A DNA stretch of 64,000 nucleotides from Apteryx mantelli (GCF_036417845.1 NW_027118693.1:5342001-5406000), one strand, 5' to 3'; numbered from the stretch's first letter, positions 25,020 through 37,791 are shown. A program made the numbers and translations. Notes: generated by a model not told the origin, from the sequence alone.

Positions 25020-25905
25020 TCAGGGAAACGCTTCAACAGGGATCCCAGAGCCACCACAGGGCCAAAGCTTCCTGCCCCCAAACCCCACCGAGCCGCCCCG
25101 GCCCAGCTGCTCGCGGCAGGCCGCCACGTCTGCCTGCAGGGCAGCTCCCCCCTCTGGCCCACGTCGCTCTGGCCCCTGCTCACGGCCCCACCAGCCCCTG
25201 CTGCAGCTCCTGCAGCAAAGCAGCCTCATCGCCAGCACCGCTGCCCCGCCCCGGCGGGAGGGCACCCGCCGCCATTTGAACGCGCCCGCAGCCCCCACCA
25301 AACCCCCTCGCCCGCTCGCTTCTCGCCTGCTTTGCTCCCGCTCCTCTTTCACCTCTTTCTTTGACGCCTTATTTTTCCCCACATGTTGGACTGCAATTGG
25401 CTGACAGAGCCATCAGTGAAATCGATGCCCGCCCTCCTCCTCCTGCCAGCCAATAGGAGGGCTGCATTGGGCGATGCCATGGCAACGCTGGGCCCTCCTG
25501 CCCTGGCGGGCATGTGCGCCCCGTCCCCCGCGGTGGGGCGCCATTTTATGGGCGGCAGCGCGGGGCGCAGCGGGGCCTGGGGGCAGCGTGGCGCCGTGTG
25601 TGCGGGCAGTGCGGGGACCCGGGACACGGCCGCTACCCCGGCGGGGCTGGGCTGTGCGGAAGGGGCCCCGCGGGGCTGCTGGCTGCCCTGCACCCTGGGG
25701 GCCGTGCGGGGCGCTGTGGGGCAGCACTGGGGCCGGTGCTGGTGGCAGCTGTGGCACCGGCGTGGGGGCCCTGGGGCTGGCTGGGGTGCTGGAGCCTGTG
25801 GGTAGCGTCCTGCTGCCCCCAGGGCAGGGCAGGGCAGAGTCCTCTCGCCCCTCCTGCCCTGGCCCCCTGCCCACAGCAGCCCTAGGGCTCGGCTAGGGAG
25901 CGGTG
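25020..25905. promoter_or_regulatory. CpG island with paired CCAAT boxes (left arm)
   Basis: A GC-rich, CpG-rich stretch of about 0.9 kb. Near its centre are ATTGG at 25396-25400, CCAAT at 25450-25454 and ATTGG at 25464-25468. A YY1-like CGCCATTTTATG follows at about 25538-25549. This looks like a vertebrate CpG-island promoter, possibly bidirectional. The same element is in the right arm (40,240-41,070) and, in part, at 28,811-28,945. Long open frames on both strands here are composition artefacts. The transcript it drives is unknown. Confidence 0.6.
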
Positions 25906-26488
25906 GTGTGGGGTCATGAGGGGGCTGGGGGAGATGGCTGTGTTGGGCTCACCCCAGCACTGCCCACCCCAGCTCAGAGAAAAGACCTTGGGGTCAGCCA
26001 GGACCTATTGAATGGGGATTGCACCTCCGCCTGTTTCCAATCTGCTCTCTCCAATGTATGTTCTTTTGGGTGCAGAGGTTTGAGCCCAATTTGCAGGAGG
26101 ACAGGGGCTGTGGCCATCTGAAGGTGGCATCTCTGAGCCCAAAACATGCTGCGCCAAGTTGGAAGGATCCAGGGGGAAGGAACAAAGATTTTCCCAAACA
26201 CCCAGTGGGCTTGGTGTTATTACAAGGTGATGGTTTCATTATGGTATATGGACATTTCCAGCAGGCTCTTGAGAGCCCCATGGAGCTGCAGGCCACCTCA
26301 GCCTCTGGGATGCAGGACCCCTTTCCTCTCAGAGTCAGACCCCAAAGGGGGACCCACTCTCAGGAAAACCTGTCATGGATTCCCATGCCCCCCCCACCCT
26401 AAGAGGTGATGGAGCTGTTTGCACAGAAGCCTTGGGGCTCAGGACAGCCCCAGACCCAGGACCCAGCAGTCCTGGCTGCCACATTGTC

Positions 26489-29400
26489 CCCTGAGCCAGA
26501 GGGGACCGTCAGGCAGGGCTCTCGCAGCAGCCCCCAGCCCTGTCCAGCCACCCCCACAGCCTGGGATCCACAGCGGTTTTGGCAGTTAACAGTCTCTGTG
26601 CGACACCTCGGGAAGGATCTCCCAAAGCCCTTACCCTCAGTGGAGAGCTGCAGGAGTGTTGGGAACAAGGAGCTGTGGTCCTGGCTGATGGTGTCCATCC
26701 AGCAGTCCTCTGTCTCACTTGCCCTCTTGCTCTCGTTTCACCTCTCCAGCCAGAGAAACAGGACGCTCTTCCCATCTCATTACCCAAAACTCCTTTCCAA
26801 CATGCCCCTGCTCCTCCACCTGTTGGTGAGGGACCCCAACGTGGCCCCACTGCCTCCTGTCCCCTCTCCTTGCCATGGAGCCACTATGAAGGGCAGCCGT
26901 GGGGAGGGTGTGAGCAGTGCCCAGGAGTGCCTGGGCCTCACAGGGAAGTGAGGGTCCCCACAACGACACCGGGGAGACCTCCCTGTGATGTGGCACGTCC
27001 CATTGGGACCTCAGCTCGTGTCATCTGGGGGCTCAGTAGGTCACTGCCATGGAGATGGCACAGGCAGGGAGAGAGCAGAGAGATTTCCCCTCATGTCCTG
27101 GAAAGCCATCACTTCCCTTCACTGCAGTTGTTTTCCATAATTTTCTGATAAATCCTTCAGGAATGTCTCCAGACAGTGCCAAAGACTGTGAAATATCTCA
27201 AATGGGGCACTGGAGACGTCACTTCTGCACCCCTGCACTGACAGGTCACTGCACTGGGCAGACCTGTGCAGGAATCTGGGGTTTGGGGGTTGGCGTTTTT
27301 ACAGGAGCCAAGGCATGTGGGATGAACCAGCACAAAGCATGGCCACAGGCTGAGAAATGCTTTGGTGAGCCTCAAAACTGGTTTCTGCTGTGGGCCACTC
27401 TTTTTGTGGAAGCAGGATGTAGGACAATGTGGGACAGGACGTAGCTTTCCTCCTTTAGGCACCAAGGCAGACTCTTTGCTTTTAAAAGTGCTCGGCAAGG
27501 TTTCTCAGTCGGCAGTGCTTGAGCTAGAGATGCTATGCCAGAGAAGAGCAAACATAGCCTTAACACACATCATCCAGAGGCCCTTATCCAGGACCCTGGA
27601 GCCTGCCAGGCTCCAAAGCCATGGGCGAGGCCAGGTAGCAAATGTGGGGAAGTTTTCCCATTCCCCATGAAATTTGCCCATCTTTCCTTCTGGCTGAGCC
27701 TGAGGAAAGCCATTTCTCATCCCTGGGCCTCATTTGGTCCTTGTGCTTTTCAGTGTCACCTTGGGGCTGTGCTTCTCCCCTGGGTACGCTCCTCAGCCCC
27801 CTGCCCTCCTCCTCCCCGCAGGCACCCTTGCTGTCCCGGGGTCTGTACAGCGCTGACATCCTGGATCTGCCACGTCTTATGTCTCTGGGCTTCTCAGGAC
27901 ATGCCCACACACTGCAGTGCTGCTGTCCAGGCTCCAGTGCAGACGTTATGAGGCAGTGCAATGCCTCAGGACCTGCATTTTGACTCACTCCCAAGTTTGT
28001 GAGATGACCAGCACCCAGCTCTGCAGCTGCTGAAGTTTGAGAGCATCCATGCAACCGACCTTCCTGCTCTTCCTAGTCTCTGCACAGGCCTGGGACAAAT
28101 CTTGCAGAAGGGAGACTCCATTTGCCTTGAATACTGTGAGAGATGTGGCTTTCCAAGTCACTGCAAAAGGAAGGACTCCTTTACTTCTTTGGGTTGCTTC
28201 TTGAGCCTGTGGCACCCCCTCTGTGATGCTGGGAGCCGCAGCTCTGCAGCCTGGTGTCTCTGCCCTTTCTCTCCCCTGTCTCCTGCTTGTCTACCCAAAG
28301 TCTTCTCTCCACACCAAGGGCATGGGAAGTGCTGCTCTACAGAGCTCATTTGAAGCTGTGACACGTTGTGAAGCTGAAGACCTGAAGGAGGCTAGTCTGG
28401 GACATGGCTGTGCCCCCACACCCCCTCCTGCTGCCAGCCTGAGGATCCAGGAAGGTCTCCAGGGAGAGCAGTGGCTTTGGTGTGGGTGGGATGAGTTTCC
28501 CTCAACATCCCTGGGTCCTGCATGGCTTTCTCTAAGCGTCCAGGAAAATCCCTCTTCTCTAGGGGCTTGCATCAAGGCTTTTCCAGACTTTTGTACAGAA
28601 ACACAGCCCGGTCTGGGATTCCCAAGAACAGCACGGCCCCCAGCATCGCCCAGGACCACCAGGAGCTGTCTGTCTCTCTCTTCTGTTCCCACATTCCCCG
28701 ATTAAATGGACAGTTTGTAGCCTCACCTTTACAACACTCCATCTGGACACTGCAATATTGTGACTCCTCCCCTAGCTCATTCCCATAGGCAGCTGCTGAT
28801 TTGTGACCCGCCTATTGGCTGGCAGGAGGAGGGGGGCGGGTCTGGATTTCACTGACGGCTCTGTCAGCCAATTGGAGTCCACCATGTGGAAGGAAAAAAA
28901 GACATGAAGAAGTGAAAGAGGAGAGGGAGCGAAGCAGGGGAGGCTTTGGGTGGAAAGCAGGACTGGGCTTGGGCAGCTTGTTTCTCACAAGACCGTGAGA
29001 AACGCTCTGCCCCCCCTGCCCAGTAGAACTGCTCTGCCTGGCACTGAGGCACAGGAGGACTCAGGGTGGAGATCGGGCTCTGCAGAGAAGAGCCCCAGGG
29101 GCAGAGTTAGGAAACAAGAAAAGACCTCGAATGTGAAAAGCCAGCATCTTTAAGTACACCAGAAACCAGAAGGGGCTGGAAAATGCCCCAAGCTGTAGTA
29201 AAAGTTTCTGAGCATAAAGAAAAATCAATGGAAAAAAAAACCCTGTTCAAATGTGAATAATAGATGGATGTAACTGAGTAACCTTAAAAGAAGTAGCTTC
29301 AGCAGTTACAGTTAAAACCAAACTATAACAACCGAATGGCCTTGGTAGGGTTTACTTTTTGTTTGGGTTTTGCAGAGTGACCCTCTGAAGAGCAAGAACT

Positions 29401-30122
29401 TGAAAAGAAGCAGCCATAAAGAGTGGTAGAATTGTTAGGCTAAGTAATGGGTTTTTTAAAAGTATCTAAATAATAGAATGAATCTAGGAGCCAGGAGAGA
29501 AGTAACACCAAAGGAAGATGGCAGACCTAAGAATGAGAGGATACTCATACCAGGCTGATAACGAAACTCAACAGCTGTATTCTAGTGTCTGTAAAAATTG
29601 ATGCTCCTAAGGAAGGGGCTAACACCTTCCCTTGATGAAAGGAAAGGAAAGAAAGAGAAAAAGATGGTAAAATCTAAGCATAAGGGTAACAGCTGTTGAT
29701 CTGAAGTTAAAGTTGTCTGTTTACTATAGAGAAGACAGGGAAATATGGAAAAAATAATAAAAAAAAAGGTGACCAACTCTATTTGAAGCTCCTCTAAAGG
29801 GAACTATTCCAGCTTGGGGAACAAACTGATCTTTCAGTGCAGGAAAGAAATGCTTGCAATTAAAGGAAATAAGATTTCTGTGTCAACATATTGAACTGGA
29901 ACAACACTCAGATTCACCGAATTTGGGTCAATAGGCCAGACCAATCATGTTGCTATTAGGATTAAGACTGTTATTTTTAATAGTTGTTTACGTGTTACTA
30001 CAAACGGGCATGCTTTGCTTTTGGCGTCTATTAATAGCAGTGCGCATTTCCCCAGTACACTATGCTTACCAAAAAGCTGCCCACTGCACACCAAGGGGAA
30101 TTTGCTGACTTCTGAATAAATG
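26489..30122. other. Spacer of the inverted repeat, first part; no recognisable gene
   Basis: Single-copy-looking DNA of moderate to high GC. Open frames reach about 189 codons, on both strands and overlapping, without recognisable domains. The only feature I can support is the partial promoter copy at 28811-28945. Confidence 0.5.
28811..28945 (-). repeat. Third, partial copy of the arm promoter core
   Basis: About 135 bp matching the CCAAT-box core of both arms, in the orientation of the right arm. It keeps CTATTGGCTG, the GGAGGAGG...GGCGGG stretch, GATTTCACTGA and CTGTCAGCCAATTG in the same order, followed by the GAAAGAGGAG...GAAGCAGG purine tract. Identity is about 85% by eye, so it is older than the arm-to-arm copy. 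Confidence 0.75.
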
Positions 30123-30900
30123 CGTGTGTCTGACAGTGTCAAGGGGTGGAGTGACAGGCGCCACACAGGCAAGCGTGGGACTCTGGATGGTGCAGCCCAC
30201 AGAAGAGGGGTTTGCTCTGGGGTGCTCCCAGGAGTTAAGGAACCCCGGGTGCATCACAGCTGGAGCCACCACACTGTGGGGTTGCTGCAGCCTGGGGGCA
30301 ACCGTCTAATGACCCCACGACTGACAAGTCCAGACAGAGGAGAAGTGACACCGCAGACTCACCCCATAAACATCTAGGTGCTGTGGAACCATTCCCCACA
30401 GAACGACCTGTTCATGGGTGCTGTTGCCAACTGAGCAGTGCTGTGGGCTGAGCACTAGGTTACCTGTTGATGTGCACGCTGTTATTGACTGAGGCCATAC
30501 AGCCTTTGTGTAACTGCGGGCTGGCGTTGTTTGGACTGGCTATAAAAGATGGTAAGACACTTAAATTGATGTGGACTCTGACCAACCATCAGCTGGCCTG
30601 TGGATTTCAATGGCGTGATGAGGAGAATCCAGGCAAAACCGTGCCGGAAGGGTGGCCAATAAAGGGCGAGAACGGTCGCTGTACCGTGCATCTATGATTT
30701 AACTGTAGAGCTCTGATATGTATATATATATTTTCAGTTCTGTTATATTTCTAGCTTTTTTTGTTATAACCTCTTATCTCTAATAAATTCTCATACTTGA
30801 CAAATGATGATCTCTCGGAGTTCAGTGCAAATAACCCCCGAATTCAAAAGAATCACAGACGCCCCTCTATTGGCATGTCACAGGTAACACTCACAAGGGG
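30123..30900 (+). mobile_element. LTR-like interspersed repeat, copy 1
   Basis: It shares with 56755-57300 the blocks CAAGCGTGGGACTC, AGAGGGGTTTGCTCTGGGG, GGAGAAGTGACACCGCAGAC, AAAGGGCGAGAACGGTC and GTACCGTGCATC, in the same order and orientation. A polyadenylation signal AATAAA lies near 30782. Order and length suit a solo LTR, but no internal region is present. The exact ends are uncertain. Confidence 0.55.
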
Positions 30901-32055
30901 TATCAAATCTCTTGAGCGGGATGGTTGGTTACTGCCCAGATAGCGGTGGCGGTCTCCTTTGCCGGGGTCCTTCCAACAGTGGCTTCCACTGGATCAGATG
31001 AGACTCCCCGAACTGTTCTTCTGGGGAATTTTTATAGTCCAGCTGGCTTGTGGTGCTGTGTGACCTCTCCAGCATATGCATGAGCCATTGCTACTGATTA
31101 CCTCAAACTACATACCAAAGCATCTCCTAACTCTCCTAAGAATGCACAGAAGACTGTCCTACATGGCCACTTCTTCATTTGCAGGAGCAGTTTCCACTGT
31201 CAATTTTCAAGGGCCTTAAGTATTTACAGTTTAATCAGTTCTGTAGCTGGCATCTCTGCAGGGATCTCTGAAACAGCCAGATACTTCACCTGTGATAGTA
31301 CTCACCTCATTTAAGAACAGGAATTGGACCAGGCACAGCAGGATCTGCCTCTAGAAATCTCTAGAACTGTCCGAAATACCCACTTGGAGAGGTTCTGCAC
31401 CAGTCAGTCCAACACTTAATTTGGAAAGTGGTAGGAGTTCAGTCAATCTCCTAGTTTCAAGTCTGAAACTGCCTGTCTCAAACCTGGCCATCAGCTCACC
31501 TGTGTGGATTACTAGATGGGGGAGTTCCTGGGCCACCCAGGGGATTAATGACTTGAGTGCTCTGAGTGTGCACACAGGCACAGGCCTGATAGCCTGGTGC
31601 CCACCCACGCCACAATTCTAACTGTAAGAGAAACCTGAATTTCATACCTGGAACTTGATTTCCAAAGCTTTTGCCACAAGTACTGGCTCTTAGCTAGCAC
31701 TCTGGCCTACCTCTGCAAGCAAGTGAGGCAGGAGAGTTGTTTCCTGTGTCTAAAGACAGGTGGGATGAATCAACCTTTATTTCATGGCATTGGATATAAA
31801 CAAAGAGAAAATGAGAATCCCTTGTGCAGTTCTGGTCTCCCACCTCAAGAAAGAAAAGTAGGACTAGGAAAAGGGAAGGGAAAATTGATGAAGGCAGCAA
31901 GACGAATTTCACCACTCATGACATTAGTTATTCTTGTCACACCTTCAACTGACCGGATTCTGAAATGGATCCTCCCAACCATACCATAGTGGGAAAATTC
32001 TTTGGGAAGTCCTTTTCGGTCACTCCTCAAATGTAAATCCTCTTCTTCACGCTGC
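30901..32055. other. No recognisable gene
   Basis: About 1.1 kb with short frames only. Part of it may belong to the 5' end of the neighbouring olfactory receptor pseudogene, but I cannot align it. Confidence 0.5.
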
Positions 32056-32450
32056 CATGGGTGATTTATCTGCTCACTGCCATGGGGCATATGGTCATGA
32101 TAGCCATCATTTGACTCAACCACCAGTTCCACCCCTAGCATATCTCTTCCCCAGCAGCTTCTCCTTCCTAGATATTTGGTTCCCTTTGCCCCTAAAAGGT
32201 TTGTCAGCCTCATCTTGGAGATTAAGACCATCCTGTGGCTACTTGCCGATCGCAGACCTTCCTTTCCATCTTCCTGGGCACAAGTGAATTCAACCTGCTT
32301 GTTGTGATGCCTTTTGATTGCTGCGGGGCCATTTGCAATCCATCGCACTGTACCATCTTTATGAAGCCCTGGTTGGGCTCCATGCTTATCTTTACCCATT
32401 GGGTGACGGCATCTCTGTCCTTGCTCAGCCCCACCATCTTATATACCAAC
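32056..32450 (+). pseudogene. Olfactory receptor pseudogene (fragment)
   Basis: Broken remains of a seven-transmembrane olfactory receptor. Across frames one can read a degraded TM2 region (FHPxxYLF, SFSFLDIWF) and then, after a frame change, a TM3/loop region TSEFNLLVVMPFDCCGAIC, which corresponds to the family motif TEFxLLxVMSFDRYVAIC with Arg and Tyr lost. This is followed by NPSHCTIFMK for the usual NPLHYTTIM. At least two frameshifts and several stops are present. It lies about 1.8 kb upstream of the intact receptor gene in the same orientation, so it is probably a decayed tandem relative. Confidence 0.8.
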
Positions 32451-34222
32451 GTACCCTCTGCTCCACTTTTAGCTACGTGGGGCCTGAATACAGCAAATAC
32501 TTTGCACCAACCAAAGCCAGATAAAAGGCTTCAACAGAGGGTTACCCCCATGGTGAGCAGAGAAGCTGCTTTGCTGTAAGCTCTCAGCAGCTTTGCAGGT
32601 TTCTCTAAGAAGGTACATTCAGGAGAAGCATGATTTTAGCTGACATGCAGCAAATGGGGAGCTGAGACTGTCACCTCTGATTCACTGAGGCTACAGTGAT
32701 ATTGCTGTAGGTGACCGGGCTTGAGTTTTTGCTCAAATAATTACAGCCACTGGTTCAATTTCAGCATATCTTCCAGATGAACCCCGTCCAGAGATTCCCC
32801 TCTGCCAGACTAGAAGCAGAGAGCAAGACAGGGCATCTGGGATCTAGGACGAACCTGAGCTCCAGGTTAAAACACCGATGCAAACATGGGCTATTGCCCA
32901 CTACTGAGCTTCCCGTTTTACTCTCTGTATAAAAGCCACCCACTATGCTCTGAGACAGGGTCTGGGGGACAACAGAGTCTGTGGAGAACCTCTGGTTCAC
33001 TCCTTGAAACCCATCATCTCCTTCTCCCCTCCGCCCCTGCATTTTTGAAGCATCCTATTTGTGGAGTCATCTGCTCCTTTCCTTTATATGTCTAAAACCA
33101 AATGCAAAGGTGGAGGGAAAAATGTCAGTATTTACTGCCTATGTTTTCCTTGGACTTCCTTCTGTTAGACGTGTTCTTTGGTTTGAAAAAGAAATTAGCT
33201 ACTTAGTAAATTAAGAAGTTTGAGACAGAAGTATTGAGTTTCATCAACTTCATTAGAGGTGTCTGTGCGCAGCTGGAGTCTGCACTTGTTTTCCCTTGTT
33301 CCCTATGTTGTTAATGGGGGCAAAGAGAGAGCTCTAGAGAGAGGCTGGCTCCTCCCAGACTATAACTGGCATGTGAAGAAGTGTTACCAGTCTCTTCCAG
33401 ACACTCTTCTCCCTCTCTGCACTGACAAGATGGGAGGAAGCTAACTTGCTCAGACTGAAGTGCCTGACTTTTAGACATCTAAAACATCACCCTGCTTAGT
33501 ATTATTTTGTTCCAGATGCTTCCTATGTCAAATAATCAAAAGGACAGCCTTTAAGTTCTTTAAGATGAGACGATTTCCCCCCTCCCCTAAAGGGAAAGCA
33601 AGGCATTTAGGTCAGGACATTTAATAACAATGTTCCTCAATGTTTCTGGAGAAACAGAGAGGAAGAAGCTGTGGAAGAAAGCAGGGGATTACAGAAGAGA
33701 TCCTCGATATTGGCTTGTTTTGAGACCAGCAGCCTCACAGATTTTCCAAGTCAAAAAAGGCAAGCACTGAAAAATAGAAGGAATAACTTTCCAAATACGT
33801 ATCTAAATGGATGGGCTGGCATCTGTAGATACTAGTAAGTATTTTTGCCAGGAGATTAGGTTGGCTTTTGAAGCACAGATGTGATGGATGTTTGCAAATG
33901 GTCGAAGTGAACAGGGAATTTCCCAGGCATGGCATGAACTAGTTCACAACCTCTTTACAGTACTGTGCTCTTGAGAAAGAATGCTTTGTGAGTGGCTGGA
34001 AAAGGTAGAAAGAAGACAGTAAAATCTCTGAGGACTCTCAGTGAAATGTGAAGCAGAGAAATCAGGGTGCGATGAATGGCTGAGAGGAATATTTCTGTCT
34101 GTGCTACCTAGGAAGCAAGCAAGGGAGCAAAGAAGGAAGGATCTACCCTCCTATCCAGACTGTGAAATTCTCACACTTGCTTCTTCATGCTCCTGTCTCA
34201 GCAGGATGTACTGAAATTAGAC
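32451..34222. other. Upstream region of the olfactory receptor gene; nothing recognised
   Basis: About 1.8 kb without supported features. In vertebrate olfactory receptor genes, 5' non-coding exons and the promoter lie in such a region, but I cannot place them here. Confidence 0.4.
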
Positions 34223-35176
34223 ATGGGACCAGGAAATGAAACTGCAGTTGCTGAGTTCATCCTGGAGGGTTTCTCAGGGCTTGATCAAAGACTACAGCAA
34301 TTTCTCTCCCTGCTCCTTCTACTCACATACCTGACAACAGTGACAGGGAACACAATGATCATTTTCCTCGTGTGTGTGGATCACCACCTGCAAACTCCCA
34401 TGTACTTTTTCATCAGCAATCTGGCATTCCTGGAAATCTGGTTCACATCCTCCACAACCATCACATTGTTGGCGATTCTGAGCTCTGGAAGGAGACCAAT
34501 CTCATTAAGCAGCTGCTTTGCCCAATCCTATTTCTATTCTGCCCTGGGTTATACAGAGTTCTCCCTCCTTGTTGTCATGTCCTTTGATCGCTATGTTGCC
34601 ATCTGCCAACCTTTGCATTATGCTGCTGTCATGAGGCAGCAGCTCTGCACCCATCTGGTTGTTGCTGCCTGGGCCATAGGCTTCACACTCTTCAGCTACC
34701 ACCTGGTCCTCCTCTCAAAGCTGACTTTCTGTGGCCCCAACAAGATCCACCTTTTTTTTGGTGACAGCTCCCCCTTATTCACACTGTCCTGCTCTGACAC
34801 CAGCCTGCTTTGGAAAGCAGACCCCATTTTGATATTGTTTCCATTGCTGGGTTCCTTATGTTTAATCCTGGTGTCCTACATGGGCATCTACCACTGTATT
34901 CTGCACACGCCATCAGCATCTGGGAGGAAGAAAGCTTTTGCTACATGTTCTTCCCATCTCACCAACTTAGCCATCGCATATGGATGCTGCATTGTTCTCT
35001 ATGCACGGCCCTCAGAAGGGGTTTCCTCGGAGACCAACAGAATTGTAGCTTTGCTGAACACTGTCCTGTACCCGTTCTTAAACCTCTTCATCTACAGTCT
35101 CAGAAACGAGACTGTGAAACTGGCCCTGAAGGAAGCCATTGGCTGTGCAAAGGTTCGGCTTTTTCCCCAGTCATGA
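34223..35176 (+). CDS. Olfactory receptor, OR6-like, intact single-exon gene
   Basis: A class A G-protein-coupled receptor of the odorant family, 317 aa from the MGPGNET start. The upstream ATG at 34187 would add 12 residues, but the later start gives the family's usual N terminus with an N-glycosylation site (NET) at residue 5. Visible hallmarks are GN in TM1, LQTPMYFF at the start of TM2, the SFDRYVAIC motif after TM3, KAFATCSSHL at TM6 and IYSLRNETVK at the end of TM7. The segment NLAFLEIWFTSS suggests OR6-type class II receptors. Two deviations are seen: the usual NPxIY of TM7 reads NLFIY, and the second extracellular loop has HLFFGD where most family members have HFFCD, so a conserved Cys is missing. 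There are no stops or frameshifts. It is the only clearly intact protein gene inside the inverted-repeat spacer. Confidence 0.93.
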   Translation: MGPGNETAVAEFILEGFSGLDQRLQQFLSLLLLLTYLTTVTGNTMIIFLVCVDHHLQTPMYFFISNLAFLEIWFTSSTTITLLAILSSGRRPISLSSCFAQSYFYSALGYTEFSLLVVMSFDRYVAICQPLHYAAVMRQQLCTHLVVAAWAIGFTLFSYHLVLLSKLTFCGPNKIHLFFGDSSPLFTLSCSDTSLLWKADPILILFPLLGSLCLILVSYMGIYHCILHTPSASGRKKAFATCSSHLTNLAIAYGCCIVLYARPSEGVSSETNRIVALLNTVLYPFLNLFIYSLRNETVKLALKEAIGCAKVRLFPQS

Positions 35177-35373
35177 TGCTTTTCATGACAGCAGTTCTAA
35201 TTATGTACCATATATTACATCACACACATATATATATAGCTATTAAATACAGGTGCCTCAGGAGATTTATGTTCTCATTGGATTGTAGTGGTGAAAGGAA
35301 GGAACGTGAATTGTGAGTCTTGGTTACAGGGGGTTCTTATAAACAAAATCTAAAAAATATTAATAAAATGTTG

Positions 35374-35414
<41 letters not shown>
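35374..35414 (+). repeat. (AC)n microsatellite
   Basis: About twenty uninterrupted AC dinucleotides, 200 bp downstream of the olfactory receptor stop. Probably polymorphic in length. Confidence 0.95.
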
Positions 35415-35416
<2 letters not shown>

Positions 35417-36649
35417 CTTAGGACTGGGGCATAGACTGCCAGTGCATGCTGACACAAGGAAGTTTTCATAAGTCATCTCAGGAAATTGAGCTGAAAACTC
35501 TGGGGACAATATCCAGGGGTTGTTGAGAAAAGCTCAGAACACTTTCCCTGAATAACAGAAGGTGCTCAGCATGAAAATTAAGCTCAGACACTACAATGGG
35601 TTCAAATTCATTGGATTCAAATCCATAAAACACTTCTCAGTTTCATTAGTGTGATGAAGACAGCCTCATTGATTTGTCAATGATAGCATGCAGACGATAG
35701 TTTTATTATTCACTTTGGAGGAAGGTTTCTTAAAAATTCACATTTTTGTAACATGTCCACTTTTGTGATCGTATGTCCATTTTTGTGAGCATGTCCACTG
35801 TTTAAAGCCCTGCTTTATCAGTCTCCATTGATGACTCTAGGATGCATTCTCCTGAAGGAAAAAAAAAGAACATCATATTTCTTCTTGGAGAATTAGGCAT
35901 TTTCTACCTTCCTTTTCTTTCCTGAAGGATTATTTCAGGATCAAGATTTTTTTCAAATAAACTATGTATGCTTCTATCACACTTTTTTCTTCTTGTCCAT
36001 CAATGAAATTATATATTCCTCCCTATCCCCCCTTATTTTATACTTCTGTCTCCATCCATATCTTTACATGGCAAAGTGATGGGCAGAAGCATGTACAATT
36101 GATAAAAGGAAACATATTTTAGAGAAATAATAAACACACAGAGATCCCTTTTCTCCTTTTATTTTGGATTCCACAGGGAAAAACAAAGCACAGAGGAAGG
36201 GAAGGCATTGCCATTGCTTTACTCCTGTGCAGTTGTTTCGAATCAGCATTTCATTTTGTTAGGGCCTCTGAGGGGCACAATTGTCCTTAACAGCTCTTTT
36301 AAAGTTTGTGTGTGAGTGTCCCATTTCCAAAGGGAATTCTACAAGGGTGAACTCTTTATAGCAAAATCCATCTCCTCATGTGGGACCCCAGGGAAGCTAT
36401 GGCACGTTGGGTGACCAAAGCTCAGCCCAGCAGAGCACTTGGGCGCTCTTGAGCAGCTTGGTCATCCTGCTCCAGGTGGATCCTTGTGCACCACAGTGAA
36501 GGATGTGGTGGCCCTGGGTCTTCCCATCCAGGCCCGCAGCTCCACCGGCAACACAGGGTCAGGGTATGCAGGCAGACGACTAGGCTCTGCCTCGGAGTTG
36601 AGATAACTGAACAGGACGTGAGAAACTAGTGGCTATGAGAAATCATTGG

Positions 36650-37250
36650 ACACTGCAGGGAACAGAATGAGACCCTGCCAAGTTCCAGACAGCACAGTGA
36701 GGGGTGGCTGGATTTCAGCAGTGATTAAGGGAGAGTTATATGAGAAAAGGACAAGCGTCACACATAACTGGTGTATTGGGGATCCTTCGGGGAGTAGACT
36801 CTTGCAGCACCAGCAGTACTGAGGTAATGATATCAGAAGCACCACATGAGCCAGGGGTTACCTAGCTAACAGTACCAGAAATATTAAACTTGAGTACATA
36901 GGCAGTAAAAGTGGGACCAATGAAGAAAAAAATACTTAGAGATGGGCTGTTTATTTCAAAGGGGATAAAGCTGGAGAAAGGGAGGGATCAAGCTGCATCA
37001 TGGAAGAAGCAGCATGGGAAAATGGAGGCAAAGGGAATAAAAGGGGCCAGTCATGTGTAAACAAGCTGCTGGCAAGGACACTTGTCTGGCCAGGCTGTGT
37101 ACCTGGTCTCTGCGGTGTAGCCTATCATTGTATTAAATCCTTTTCCTAGCTCTTTTCTGGGTGAGCGTGCTCGCTGTTCTGCGTGAGCGCATGTGTGGAA
37201 GGCTTGCAGACGTCAAGGCAGCCAGCTACCAGAGACACCCGTGTGAGGGT
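36650..37250 (+). mobile_element. Possible solo LTR
   Basis: An AATAAAAGG TATA-like box at 37036-37044 is followed about 95 bp later by ATTAAA (37132-37137) and a GT-rich stretch, the usual order for a short LTR promoter and poly(A) site. No terminal repeats or target duplication were established, so this is a weak call. Confidence 0.3.
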
Positions 37251-37791
37251 GCGTGTGAGGTCTCCTGCAAGCTTTGAGTCTGATTAGCTGGTGAGCAAGA
37301 ACAGGACCAGGCCGTTTGTATCGTTCATGTTTATGAGTGCTGCTCACGTCTCTGTGGTGCCTGTAAAGGTACTGTGCCCCTGCCGGAGTTGATTCTTTGG
37401 TGGTCGACCATGTCCGTACAGAGTGTGTGTATGCCTCTTGGAAGTACATGCCCTGTCTCACTGCTGGCAGGACCAGGGAACAGAGAACCGCAGCAGTCTC
37501 CCTTCCAGTGGACCAGGAAGGAGGAATCCCTTTATTCAAAAATCCACTGGATCCAGCGTCCTCTAACAGTGCAGGCCTTGGAGGTGCTGCAGCCACTTGG
37601 TCTTGATGTCGAGGTCCCACTTCTCTGTCACCTTGTGGTTCCCAAAGGGCACAGAGGCTTAGGCTTTGGGGCTGCAGCATGAAGGACCGGCTTTGGCACA
37701 CATCGTTCTAGTTCCCCACTATTGATTTAAGCAATACAAATACAGAGATCTTACAAGTGTTTGGGTCAGTGATCCCCTAGAGTCAAAGGGA

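Larger units (their letters stand above)
20996..26488 (+). repeat. Left arm of a giant inverted repeat
   Basis: About 5.5 kb whose reverse complement recurs at 39,650-45,470. Examples: the 70-codon frame at 24447-24659 is repeated without change at 41697-41485, and the 210 bp around 22840-23050 match 43,090-43,300 (reverse) with about three differences. The inner edge is sharp: after CCCAGCAGTCCTGGCTG and CACATTG the two arms diverge at about 26488 and 39650. The arm holds diverged minisatellite monomers (20996-21480 and 23375-24120) and a CpG island. No convincing protein gene is seen. Confidence 0.93.
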
